The notes beneath the pieces were generated by a model. It had not been told where the DNA came from. It saw only the letters and a program-made list of their open reading frames with translations, and did no database searches. This document shows positions 7,298-15,778 of a stretch of DNA of 41,397 nucleotides, in pieces. The stretch is from assembly GCA_031267915.1 (NCBI GenBank), contig JAIRYE010000021.1, positions 1-41,397 on the forward strand, read 5' to 3'. The stretch's first letter is position 1; each line of letters starts with the position of its first letter. The DNA is from Puniceicoccales bacterium (GTDB lineage Bacteria; Verrucomicrobiota; Verrucomicrobiia; Opitutales; JAIRKQ01). A program made the translations under genes and the position numbers.

Positions 7298-8113
7298 ATG
7301 GTGATTTTCTGCGTTTTCTCGTTATTAGGGACTGCAGCAAGATTTTTACTCGTGGCATTAGAATTCGACATGTTGGGGAGCGGGAGTTCAGGGAACTGCG
7401 GACTCATAAAAACCAAAGATGCGGTTTTTCTGATTGACGCAGGGTTTTCCTGCAAGCGCATTGCAAACATGCTGGCCGAAAGAAATACTTCCCTCGACCA
7501 GATAGATGCAGTTTTCATCACGCACGAGCACACGGACCACATTCAGGGCCTGCGAGGACTGCGGAAATATGAAAACATAAAATTTTTCGCAAACAGAGAT
7601 ACGGCGGAGGTAATTGAAAAAAAATTTAACTTTTGCATTCCCTGGCAAATATTTACAACCGGAGAAAGGTTCTCACTCGGGGATTTAAGAGTCGATTCAT
7701 TCAGCGTTCCGCATGACGCCGCAGATCCAATAGGATATGTTTTTTCGTTTGCAGGGAGAGGAGGAGGCTACATAAAAAGTATCGCCTGGATGACGGATTT
7801 GGGGTACATTCCGTCGCATGTGAGCAGAGATGTTGCGGGCGTTGATCTGCTCATAATTGAATCAAACTACGACAATGATCTGCTGACTCTCGACACCAAA
7901 CGTCCACCATACATAAAGGCAAGAATTCGCAGCAGATACGGGCATCTATCAAATGAAGCGGCAATAAATTTCATAAAAAACAGCAGCGGAAATCAATGGA
8001 AAAAAATCGTCTTTGCTCATGTTAGTGCCGACTGCAATAGCGAATCCTCCATAAAAAAACTGCTGGGAGAATCCGGAATGTTTAAATTCGAAGTGGACAT
8101 AGCGCGTCCCTAG
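7298..8113 (+). CDS. YycJ/WalJ-type MBL-fold metallo-hydrolase
   Basis: This is a metallo-beta-lactamase-fold hydrolase of the YycJ type. It has LGSGSSGNCGLI at the beginning, the dinuclear metal motif THEHTDH at residues 75-81, LIDAGFSCKRI before it, a TDLGYIP segment, GHLSNEAA and a FAHVSADCNS end motif. Related proteins are thought to be nucleases or phosphodiesterases acting with WalK/R in Firmicutes; here there is no such context. Family homology begins about residue 22, so the true start may be the GTG at 7352 rather than the ATG at 7298, which adds a hydrophobic stretch. Its TAG stop overlaps the stop of the convergent gene at the palindrome CTAG (8110-8113). Confidence 0.85.
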   Translation: MVIFCVFSLLGTAARFLLVALEFDMLGSGSSGNCGLIKTKDAVFLIDAGFSCKRIANMLAERNTSLDQIDAVFITHEHTDHIQGLRGLRKYENIKFFANRDTAEVIEKKFNFCIPWQIFTTGERFSLGDLRVDSFSVPHDAADPIGYVFSFAGRGGGYIKSIAWMTDLGYIPSHVSRDVAGVDLLIIESNYDNDLLTLDTKRPPYIKARIRSRYGHLSNEAAINFIKNSSGNQWKKIVFAHVSADCNSESSIKKLLGESGMFKFEVDIARP

Positions 8114-8994
8114 ACATTTTTCCCGAAATATGTGAAAACTAGCATGTCGCACCACAGATGATAGCGCCCAGGGAAAGCCAGTGTAACGTGATCGTTGTCG
8201 TCGAGCTTTTCGCACAGTCCTGCTCTGCAATTTTCAAGCTCGATTTGGTGGTGTTCGCTGTTTATGGCCTCCCAGGCACTACTATCACCGATTTTTGTGA
8301 TTTCCACGCTGCTAATTCTGTGCGCATGAAGATCGAATAATTTTTCCAGAGAAATCATCGGGCAGCGCTTTATATTCCACGACTTCGGATAGAAGCTCGC
8401 AAAAACAGTCTGCAAATTATTTGTTACAATTGTTCCCCCATTTTTTTCATAGGAAGTTAGTATGCAATTTAGGACGGTGCGACCCCGGTGAAATGAATCA
8501 AAAATTATCTGCAGACGCGACCGCTGATCATTGCTGTAAAATATCGGTGAATACATCACGAAAAACTCTCCGCCACCGAGCCTGAGAAGTACCTTTTCGC
8601 TAAATCCCCGCGCAATAATTAGCTCCCTAATTTCGTCAAAAAATTTCCCAACCGGCCAAACGAAACTTTCCTCACACTGTTTAAATTTTGGAAAAATCGG
8701 GACGTCAAGTTCGGTAAAAATTCCCGTCAAGTTCCAAAGCCTTATTGATTCAAGCAGAAATATCACCAGCAAAACCGTTGCCACAAGTAATGGCAGTGGT
8801 CTTCTGGCTTCGCTAACCGCATTTACCAAAAATGCCAGAAACAACGAAAAGGAAATTCTCATTCCCCACATATCGAAAAACAACGCCCTTGGCGAACACA
8901 TGTACTTTCTGAGATTAAATAAAATGGCTGCCACCAGGAAAAATATGGAGGCCAAATCTCCGTTTGTGAGCGTTTCGAAGGATTCCAGTGGCAT
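8110..8994 (-). CDS. Unknown protein with three N-terminal membrane segments
   Basis: I do not recognise this 294-residue protein. Its first 85 residues contain three hydrophobic segments (about 14-28, 47-60 and 67-84), followed by a roughly 200-residue soluble domain with mixed alpha/beta character and many aromatic residues. No catalytic motif is apparent. The ATG is 7 bases after the stop of the RelE-like gene upstream, so the two are probably one transcription unit. It ends tail-to-tail with the MBL-fold gene. Confidence 0.7.
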   Translation of the reverse strand: MPLESFETLTNGDLASIFFLVAAILFNLRKYMCSPRALFFDMWGMRISFSLFLAFLVNAVSEARRPLPLLVATVLLVIFLLESIRLWNLTGIFTELDVPIFPKFKQCEESFVWPVGKFFDEIRELIIARGFSEKVLLRLGGGEFFVMYSPIFYSNDQRSRLQIIFDSFHRGRTVLNCILTSYEKNGGTIVTNNLQTVFASFYPKSWNIKRCPMISLEKLFDLHAHRISSVEITKIGDSSAWEAINSEHHQIELENCRAGLCEKLDDNDHVTLAFPGRYHLWCDMLVFTYFGKNV

Positions 8995-9001
8995 ATGAGT
9001 T

Positions 9002-9355
9002 CTACTTTTTCAGCGATTCCAGATACTTCCAAAATGACGTATGCTGCTCAACCATTTGCTCTTCGCTAACTGGAAATTTCGCCCTGAACAAAAAATCCGA
9101 TAGCGTATGCTGCGGCAATATGTAGTGGCAAAATATCGAGAAATCATCAGTTTTTTCTACGTATGCCCTAAAATCGTCAATTTTCAAGCGATAAAAAATC
9201 TTCCCATCGCGATGAAAAATTGGAATGTCAATCGTATTTCCTCTGAAGGCCTTGTTAGCAAGCTCGCTAATTTCGCTAACCAATTGCAACTGTTTGCCCT
9301 TATCAAATCTATCCAATTCCGCTAAACTTTGCTCGCTAAATGTAAGTTGATACAT
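9002..9355 (-). CDS. RelE/ParE-like small protein, no antitoxin seen
   Basis: The 117-residue product begins MYQLTFSEQSLAELDRFDKG, the beta-strand plus helix opening of RelE/ParE-superfamily toxins. It continues with a FYRLKIDDFRAYVE segment corresponding to the core strands that carry the basic active-site residues in RelE. It ends in a charged helical tail. No antitoxin-sized gene lies before or after it; the next gene downstream is a membrane protein. It may be a stand-alone member of the fold that is not a toxin. Its start is only 7 bases from an ATG of the open frame upstream of valS on the other strand. Confidence 0.6.
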   Translation of the reverse strand: MYQLTFSEQSLAELDRFDKGKQLQLVSEISELANKAFRGNTIDIPIFHRDGKIFYRLKIDDFRAYVEKTDDFSIFCHYILPQHTLSDFLFRAKFPVSEEQMVEQHTSFWKYLESLKK

Positions 9356-9593
9356 ACTCTGAATGGGGATTAAATTTAATTTTAGGAAAAAAGCAAACGT
9401 CGACCGCTGGCAACGAAAAATGTTTTACGCATCCCGATTATTTTTTCCAGGAAAATTTTTCCTCCTCAGCGAATATGACGGAATAAAATTCAATCGAGTA
9501 TTTCTGCACCTATGTGAGAACTTCAAACCAGTCGAGCGCCCACAGTTCACATTTCACTGGACTTTTTCCCGAAAACCATTTTCTGTTCACGCG

Positions 9594-12299
9594 ATGGATG
9601 CATTCGGTAAAGTTTTCGTTCCAGCGCAAATAGAAGGCAAGTGGATGTCCAAATGGCTGGAGGAAGGATGCTTCGACAAACGCATCGAAGAGGGAAAGGA
9701 GCCGTTTTGCATTCTGATGCCACCGCCCAACGTAACCGGAGTTTTGCACATGGGGCATCTGCTCAATCAAACGCTGCAGGATGTTTTTACGCGCCACGCC
9801 AGACACTGCAACAGATGCGTAACGTGGATCCCGGGCACAGACCACGCCGGCATCTCCATGCAGGTAAAAGTCGAAATGGAACTGGCTAAAATGAAAATTT
9901 CCCGCCGGGAAATCGGCCGAGAAAAATTTTTGGAGCATGCCTATGCCTGGCGAAACAAACATGGAGGCATAATTTTTTCACAGTTGCAAAAGCTTGGAGT
10001 TTCCTGCGACTTAAAAAACAGTGTCCACACCCTCGATGAAGACTACAGCCGAGGCGTACTGAGTGCTTTTGTGGAGCTCCATAAACGAGGATACATCTAC
10101 CGCGGCAAGCGCATGGTCAACTGGTGTCCAGCGACAATGACCGCTCTAAGTGATGAGGAAGTCGCCATGGTCTCCCAGCGAGCCAGGCTGTACTACGTGA
10201 AATACGAAATTGTGGAGCGCCCCGGAAATTTCATTGAAATTGCTACAACTCGACCCGAAACGATCATGGGAGATGTTGCCGTCGCCGTCAATCCCGGCGA
10301 TGAAAGGTATGAAAATCTAATTGGCTTGCACTGCAGACGGCCACTGAATAGCAGCGACATTCCAATCATTGCGGACGCTGCCGTGGACAAAAACTTTGGG
10401 ACCGGAGCGCTGAAAATTACTCCCGCCCATGATAGCATTGATTTCGAAATTGGCCAGCGGCACGGCCTACCGATCATCGATGTTTTGAGTTCGGATGGGA
10501 CTCTGAATGCGCTGGCAGGAGAAGAATTCGCCGGGCTTGACAGATTCATTGCCCGGGAAAAAACAGCGGAAAAATTGAAAAAAATTGGAGCCCTGGTCAA
10601 AGTTGAAGACTATGAAAATAGCATCGGAGTTTCCGAGCGCGGAAACGTTCCCATTGAGCCACGACTTTCCGAGCAGTGGTTTCTGAAGTATCCGAAAATA
10701 GAAGAGGCAAAGCGCGCAATCAGCGGAGGATTTGTAAAATTTTATCCAAAGAGATGGGAAAAAACATACCTGCACTGGATGGAAAATATCAGAGACTGGT
10801 GCATCAGTCGCCAGCTGTGGTGGGGGCACCGCATTCCCGTTTGGTATAGAAAAAATTCCAATCGCAGCGATCCCGGCAACTGGCACGTGTCCGTCGAAGG
10901 CCCAGCAGACCCCGGGAACTGGGAACAGGACGAGGATGTACTTGACACCTGGGCATCGTCGTGGCTGTGGCCGCTCGGTGTTTTTGGCTGGCCGGATCAG
11001 GAAAAAATGAAGGAGAAGGATTTCCACTATTTCTATCCCACGGACATCCTGATCACCGGTCCGGACATAATATTTTTCTGGGTGGCAAGGATGATCATTG
11101 CAGGCCTTGAATTTGCAGGCCCCGGGAAAAAATCCCTGACCGATGGAGAAATTAAATCCCGCATTCCATTCAAAAATGTGTACTTCACCGGCATCATTCG
11201 CGACAAATTGGGGCGCAAAATGTCAAAAAGTCTGGGGAATTCCCCAGAGCCACTGGATTTGATAGAAAAATACGGTGCAGATGGCCTGAGATTTGGGATT
11301 CTGCTGAGCGCCCCCCAGGGACAGGATCTCATCTTCAATGAAGAAAACATGGTCCTCGGCAGAAATTTTTGCAACAAACTGTGGAATGCCTTTCGCTTCA
11401 GCCGCATGAATCGCCAGTGCCAGCCATTTTCCAAAACTTCTCTGGGCGATATCCTGTCGCGCGTCGAAGTTCAGGATCTGGATATCGATGATCAATCCAT
11501 TCTTCTGGGCCTGGTGAAATTTTGCTGCGCCTTCGAAAAACACATGAAAAATTTCGAAGTTAATGCTGCAATAAACACCACGAGCTCATTTTTTTGGGGT
11601 GAATATTGCGACTGGTATGTGGAAGCATCGAAAGTCAGACTGCGTGAGGGAAATGAGACTGTTTTCGCCGTTCATGATGTGCTTATGCGGCAACTGCTGC
11701 TAATTCTGAACCCATTCATCCCATTTATCACTGATGAACTGTGGAACTTCGGAGACAGTGCCCAGCGGAGCATGCAGAGCGTCCGCTGCGAAACAGCCAA
11801 AGACCTGGAGGAAGCATTCAAAGCTCTACAACTGAAAAATGAGACAATGGAAGTCGTCTCCCGGCTGAGGGAATTCATAAACATCACAAGACGGCTGATT
11901 TCACAGTCGAATGGAATGGAATCTCGCAGAGTCCTGCACATTCTCCCAAAGAATCCGGCTGCCAGGGAAATTGTGAACTCCCACATGGCGAAACTTAAAA
12001 AACTCACTGCCATGGAAAAAATAGAATTCACCGGCGAAGTTTTGCAGTTTTCATCCGCTCAAACGCCCTTTGGCGTAATTTTTCTGGAAAGTGAAAAGTC
12101 CAACACCTCCGGCGAACGCGAAAAAATCACGGAGCAAATTGAAAAAATTTCAGCCCTGATAAAATTGAATGAAACAAAGCTCGGCAATATGGAATTCGTC
12201 AATCACGCACCGGCGAACGTGGTGGAAGGGGTACGGAAAATGCTGGCAGAAAATATTGCCAAACGCAGTGAATTGCAAAAGATTCTAGCAACTTTGTAA
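9594..12299 (+). CDS. valS: Valyl-tRNA synthetase
   Basis: This 901-residue class I synthetase charges tRNA-Val. The signature HIGH motif appears as HMGH (residues 52-55) within PPPNVTGVLHMGH, and KMSKS is at 542-546. The connective-peptide editing domain lies between them (TTRPETIMGDVAV). A C-terminal coiled-coil arm with the pattern NEFVNHAP..VV that binds tRNA is present (MEFVNHAPANVVEGV). The frame is open back to 9363, but homology begins at MDAFGKVFVPAQIEGKW, so I chose the ATG at 9594. The extra 77 codons are Phe-rich and resemble no known extension. No strong ribosome-binding site marks the chosen start. Confidence 0.95.
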   Translation: MDAFGKVFVPAQIEGKWMSKWLEEGCFDKRIEEGKEPFCILMPPPNVTGVLHMGHLLNQTLQDVFTRHARHCNRCVTWIPGTDHAGISMQVKVEMELAKMKISRREIGREKFLEHAYAWRNKHGGIIFSQLQKLGVSCDLKNSVHTLDEDYSRGVLSAFVELHKRGYIYRGKRMVNWCPATMTALSDEEVAMVSQRARLYYVKYEIVERPGNFIEIATTRPETIMGDVAVAVNPGDERYENLIGLHCRRPLNSSDIPIIADAAVDKNFGTGALKITPAHDSIDFEIGQRHGLPIIDVLSSDGTLNALAGEEFAGLDRFIAREKTAEKLKKIGALVKVEDYENSIGVSERGNVPIEPRLSEQWFLKYPKIEEAKRAISGGFVKFYPKRWEKTYLHWMENIRDWCISRQLWWGHRIPVWYRKNSNRSDPGNWHVSVEGPADPGNWEQDEDVLDTWASSWLWPLGVFGWPDQEKMKEKDFHYFYPTDILITGPDIIFFWVARMIIAGLEFAGPGKKSLTDGEIKSRIPFKNVYFTGIIRDKLGRKMSKSLGNSPEPLDLIEKYGADGLRFGILLSAPQGQDLIFNEENMVLGRNFCNKLWNAFRFSRMNRQCQPFSKTSLGDILSRVEVQDLDIDDQSILLGLVKFCCAFEKHMKNFEVNAAINTTSSFFWGEYCDWYVEASKVRLREGNETVFAVHDVLMRQLLLILNPFIPFITDELWNFGDSAQRSMQSVRCETAKDLEEAFKALQLKNETMEVVSRLREFINITRRLISQSNGMESRRVLHILPKNPAAREIVNSHMAKLKKLTAMEKIEFTGEVLQFSSAQTPFGVIFLESEKSNTSGEREKITEQIEKISALIKLNETKLGNMEFVNHAPANVVEGVRKMLAENIAKRSELQKILATL

Positions 12300-12307
12300 T
12301 TATTTTT

Positions 12308-12368
12308 CTTCTCGTTGGGGAAAATTCGCTGAGCTTCCAAGCTGCGCCAATTTTTCCATCCCGAGAGG
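12308..12368. repeat. Long imperfect stem-loop between valS and the glycosylase gene
   Basis: The left arm starting CTTCTCG (12308) pairs with the right arm ending CGAGAGG (12368). The stem continues inward through GGGGAAAATT against AATTTTTCC..CC with small bulges, and then through CGC/GCG and AGCTT/AAGCT at the tip. I count about 25 pairs in 61 bases. It ends 24 bases before the glycosylase ATG. No T tract follows, so a terminator role on the plus strand is not supported. Confidence 0.6.
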
Positions 12369-12392
12369 CATAAACTTTAGCAGAAGACCGCC

Positions 12393-13193
12393 ATGATAGA
12401 AGCAGCAATTCCCGATTTTTGCATGCAACAAATCGCAAATTCAGGCCAGTGCTTTCGAATAAAAGAGTTGGGAGCTGGCAACATTTGGCAGATTGCCGCG
12501 CTCGGCCAAAACCTGAAGGTTCAGCGATCCGGAGATATCCATATTTTTCACTGTTCCCGGGAAGAGTATGAAAATATCTGGGTGGATTATTTCGACCTGA
12601 ATCGGGACTATGGTGCAATTAAAAGATCAATTTTGCAGCTGCGGGATCCCTACCTGAGTGCAGCCATCGCGCATGGTTCCGGCCTTAGAATTCTCAGACA
12701 GGATCCCTGGGAAGTTACGGTAAGCTTCATCATTTCCCAGAGAAATAGCATAACACGCATAAAAAATATCATAGAAAAATTATGCGCATCCCACGGAAAC
12801 GCATTCCCATCGCCATCTGACCTATCAAAATGCAGCGAAAAATTTTTCAGGAACATGGGGCTGGGATATCGATCACAGTACTTGCTTGACATTGCCAAGG
12901 CTGCGGATAGCGGAAAGTTTGATCTGGAATATCTGCGAAAACTCACCTGCAGAGAAGCTATTGAATACATGAAGCGCTTCAGGGGAATAGGGGAAAAGGT
13001 GGCCAATTGCATCGCCCTCTACGGATTGCACAAACTGGATGCCTTTCCCGTGGACACCTGGATCGCTCGCATCATCAAAGAGCAATACAACGGAAATTTC
13101 GACACTGGAAAATTCTCAGCCTACGCCGGCGTTGTCCAGCAGTATATGTTTTTCTTCCAAAGGCATTTGGGAAAATCAATCCGCAGCGAGTAG
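12393..13193 (+). CDS. OGG1-family 8-oxoguanine DNA glycosylase
   Basis: The 266-residue protein belongs to the helix-hairpin-helix DNA glycosylases of the OGG1 type, which excise oxidised guanine and can cleave at the abasic site. The GQCFRIK motif near residue 18 and the DPWEVTVSFIISQRN segment (about 104-118) are typical. The HhH motif FRGIGEKVANCIALYGL contains the catalytic Lys202, followed by the catalytic Asp221 in FPVDTW. OGG1-like enzymes are commoner in eukaryotes and in some bacteria (including clostridia) than MutM in such lineages. The gene follows valS by 93 bases and a stem-loop. Confidence 0.9.
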   Translation: MIEAAIPDFCMQQIANSGQCFRIKELGAGNIWQIAALGQNLKVQRSGDIHIFHCSREEYENIWVDYFDLNRDYGAIKRSILQLRDPYLSAAIAHGSGLRILRQDPWEVTVSFIISQRNSITRIKNIIEKLCASHGNAFPSPSDLSKCSEKFFRNMGLGYRSQYLLDIAKAADSGKFDLEYLRKLTCREAIEYMKRFRGIGEKVANCIALYGLHKLDAFPVDTWIARIIKEQYNGNFDTGKFSAYAGVVQQYMFFFQRHLGKSIRSE

Positions 13194-13262
13194 CCCGGAG
13201 CTGCTTTTGGAATTGTTTCATGTCATTTTTTGAGAAAATTTTCCCATTATTTTCCTTTACGA

Positions 13263-13271
13263 TGGTAAAAT
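13263..13271 (+). promoter_or_regulatory. Putative extended -10 promoter element
   Basis: TGGTAAAAT (TAAAAT at 13266-13271 preceded by TGG) is an extended -10 box 31 bases before the ATG of the unknown acidic protein. No good -35 box is found at 16-18 bases, which is tolerated by extended -10 promoters. Confidence 0.4.
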
Positions 13272-13301
13272 TTTTATTTAGTTCTGCAGTTCTGGTGATA
13301 A

Positions 13302-13958
13302 ATGGCGACGGACAGATCTGAAAATAGAAACAACTGGTGTGTTGTGTATCTGGGAGATGATTACAACTGGTGGATACACGAAATGAACGATGATGGATAC
13401 TACGATCCAGAGGTGAGTGGAGCCATCGATCCAAAGCAGGTGGAACGCATGGTGGATTTACTGGCTCAGCTTAAACAGTATGGGCTAAATGATGAGGTCG
13501 TAAACGGTGCATTTGTCCCCTACGCCATAGAGAAGGAAATGCCAAAGGAAATGCTCAAACTGACTGAAACGAAGGATGACATTTTCAACTCCCGGGAGCA
13601 TATTTTTTGTCTCCCGAACATTACAGGAGAGCACGAAGGCCCATTCATAGATTTTCTGGATCACATAATAGTTCTGCGGGTGAAGTTACTGAATGCCAGC
13701 TTTGATTTTAAGCAACCATTGAATGTGGAAGAAATTGAAGATATTTTACATGCTGAACGGCAGGAACGATACGTTTCCGGAGTGAAAATGCACGTATTCG
13801 ATGAAATCGTATCAGTACTGGATTATGTTCCCCTCGGCTATAATTTGGAAGAGGATGAGATGGAAAATAAATCGCTGGAGGAAGAGGGCCTGCCTTTGTC
13901 CGAGTTTGACAGTCAAATCGATGAGTCGTTGGATATTATAGATGAAAAAGCTTGGTAG
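13302..13958 (+). CDS. Unknown acidic cytoplasmic protein
   Basis: I do not recognise this 218-residue protein. It is acidic, especially over its last 40 residues. Its N terminus is rich in Trp and Tyr (NNWCVVYLGDDYNWWIHEMN), followed by helical segments. It has no signal peptide, membrane segment or obvious catalytic motif. An extended -10 promoter candidate lies upstream. The ABC permease gene begins 66 bases after it, so co-transcription is possible but does not reveal a function. Confidence 0.7.
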   Translation: MATDRSENRNNWCVVYLGDDYNWWIHEMNDDGYYDPEVSGAIDPKQVERMVDLLAQLKQYGLNDEVVNGAFVPYAIEKEMPKEMLKLTETKDDIFNSREHIFCLPNITGEHEGPFIDFLDHIIVLRVKLLNASFDFKQPLNVEEIEDILHAERQERYVSGVKMHVFDEIVSVLDYVPLGYNLEEDEMENKSLEEEGLPLSEFDSQIDESLDIIDEKAW

Positions 13959-14024
13959 TTATCAGTTTTTCAATTGCAGTTTTGCCGCACGTTGGCACGG
14001 CCAGAACGGTGTGTATTTGTATTT

Positions 14025-15716
14025 GTGAAAAAGTGTTCAATAGCTGTATTTTGTTTGGTATCATTGCTCTTCGCTGCTTTTTTTGTTTGGCCCATAATTC
14101 AAGTTTTACGTGGTGGTTTCCTGGACTCGAATGGAAATTTTACACTTGATTACTTCCTGGCAATTTTCAGCAATAGAATATATCTGCTGAGCATCAAAAA
14201 TTCAATTTGCATTGCCACTATTACCTCAGCGATTGCCTTTGTGATCGCGCTCCCGTTGGCATACTTCGCAGATCGCTATGAATTTCCTGGGAAAAAAATC
14301 TTCACCAATATAGTTTTGCTTCCTATAATGCTGCCGCCATTCGTTGGGGCAATCGGGATTCAGCGCATTTTTGGCACACGCGGCGCACTAAATATGCTTC
14401 TGCAAAAAATGAACATCATCGACGAAGCGCATTTGATTGATTGGCTTGGGAACTACAAATTGATCGGAATATGCCTCCTGGAGGCCATAAGCCTGTACCC
14501 AATACTCTACTTGAATCTGGTGTCGACTCTGGCTAACATTGACCCTTCGCTTGACGAAGCAGCCGGATGCGTCGGATGCCATGGATTGAAACGATTTTTC
14601 AGAATTACATTTCCTCTGATGCGATCTGGTATTTTCGCAGGCATCACGCTGGTTTTCATCTGGTCTTTCACAGAACTTGGAGTTCCTTTGATCTTCGATT
14701 ACAGCCGAGTTATTTCGGTTCAAATTTTTAATGGGCTGAAGGAAATCAGCGATAATCAGCTGCCATTTGCCCTCGTTAGCCTGGTTCTGCTCCTATCCCT
14801 TGTGTTTTATTTTGCTGGGAAAATACTGGTGGGGCAGCAAAATTACACAATGATGGCGAAAGCATCCCAGGTGTCGTCCGCTAGGAAAGTTGGAATTTTT
14901 AAAAAATTTATGTGCTGCTGCCTATTTGGTGGGGTGACGTTCATTGCTCTAATGCCGCACCTGGCCGTCATAGTAACATCATTCGCCGGAGATTGGTACT
15001 GTTCAATTCTTCCCAATGTGTGGACGCTCGACAACTATAAAATTGCACTCAGCCATCCACTGACGATACCGTCCATACAAAACAGTGTGATTTACTCAGG
15101 GTTCGCCACATTTATCACTGTAATTTTTGGAATTATGATTGCTTTTGTCGTGGTGCGTTCAAAGTTGAAGCTGCGGCATCTGCTCGATGTCATGTCAATG
15201 CTTCCTCTGGCTGTCCCAGGGCTCGTCATGGCATTCGGATACCTGGCTATGAGTCAAAAGGGAAAGGCTTTTTCATTTTTAAATCCAGTGGAAAATCCAA
15301 CGATGCTGCTGGTGATTGCCTACGCCATTCGCAGGCTGCCATTCATGGTTCGCTCAGCCGTATCCGGATTACAACAGATGAGTTACACCTATGAGGAGGC
15401 GGCGCAGTGCCTCGGCTGTTCCCCAATAAAAACTAGCATCAAAATAACTCTCCCGCTTATCATCGCAAACCTATTGGCTGGTGGTCTGCTGATATTTTCC
15501 CAAATGATGCTGGGAGTATCAGATTCCCTTATTTTAGCGCAAAAACAGCAGCACTACCCGATAACCAAGGCGATCTATGAGCTGATGAGCCTAATCGGAG
15601 AAGGACCATTTTTGGCGTGCTCGCTGGGAGTTTGGGCAATGACATTTCTCGCAATAACGATCATCGGAGTCTCAATTTTCATGGGGAAAAACCTGGGTGC
15701 CGTATTCAGAGCCTAG
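14025..15716 (+). CDS. Two-domain ABC transporter permease (iron/thiamine type)
   Basis: The 563-residue protein is two fused permease domains of about 270 residues, each with about six membrane helices. Each half carries the EAA loop that contacts the ATPase: EAAGCVGCHGLKRFFRITFPL in the first half and EEAAQCLGCSPIKTSIKITLPL in the second. This fused arrangement is typical of FbpB/SfuB ferric-iron and ThiP thiamine importers. The ATPase and binding-protein genes are not adjacent, so the substrate cannot be decided. I chose the GTG at 14025 because MKK followed by a hydrophobic helix is a normal start; a TTG at 13974 is also in frame. No clear ribosome-binding site was seen. Confidence 0.88.
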   Translation: MKKCSIAVFCLVSLLFAAFFVWPIIQVLRGGFLDSNGNFTLDYFLAIFSNRIYLLSIKNSICIATITSAIAFVIALPLAYFADRYEFPGKKIFTNIVLLPIMLPPFVGAIGIQRIFGTRGALNMLLQKMNIIDEAHLIDWLGNYKLIGICLLEAISLYPILYLNLVSTLANIDPSLDEAAGCVGCHGLKRFFRITFPLMRSGIFAGITLVFIWSFTELGVPLIFDYSRVISVQIFNGLKEISDNQLPFALVSLVLLLSLVFYFAGKILVGQQNYTMMAKASQVSSARKVGIFKKFMCCCLFGGVTFIALMPHLAVIVTSFAGDWYCSILPNVWTLDNYKIALSHPLTIPSIQNSVIYSGFATFITVIFGIMIAFVVVRSKLKLRHLLDVMSMLPLAVPGLVMAFGYLAMSQKGKAFSFLNPVENPTMLLVIAYAIRRLPFMVRSAVSGLQQMSYTYEEAAQCLGCSPIKTSIKITLPLIIANLLAGGLLIFSQMMLGVSDSLILAQKQQHYPITKAIYELMSLIGEGPFLACSLGVWAMTFLAITIIGVSIFMGKNLGAVFRA

Positions 15717-15778
15717 GATAAAAAGCTTCCGAAAAGGGAATTTCGAAAATTTTCTTTCTAAATTGTTCCGGAAAGCAA

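Noticed and set aside
15725..15776. GCTTCCG and CGGAAAGC as a bidirectional terminator between convergent genes
   Set aside because: The arms are 37 bases apart with a bulge and no T tract, so support is too weak.
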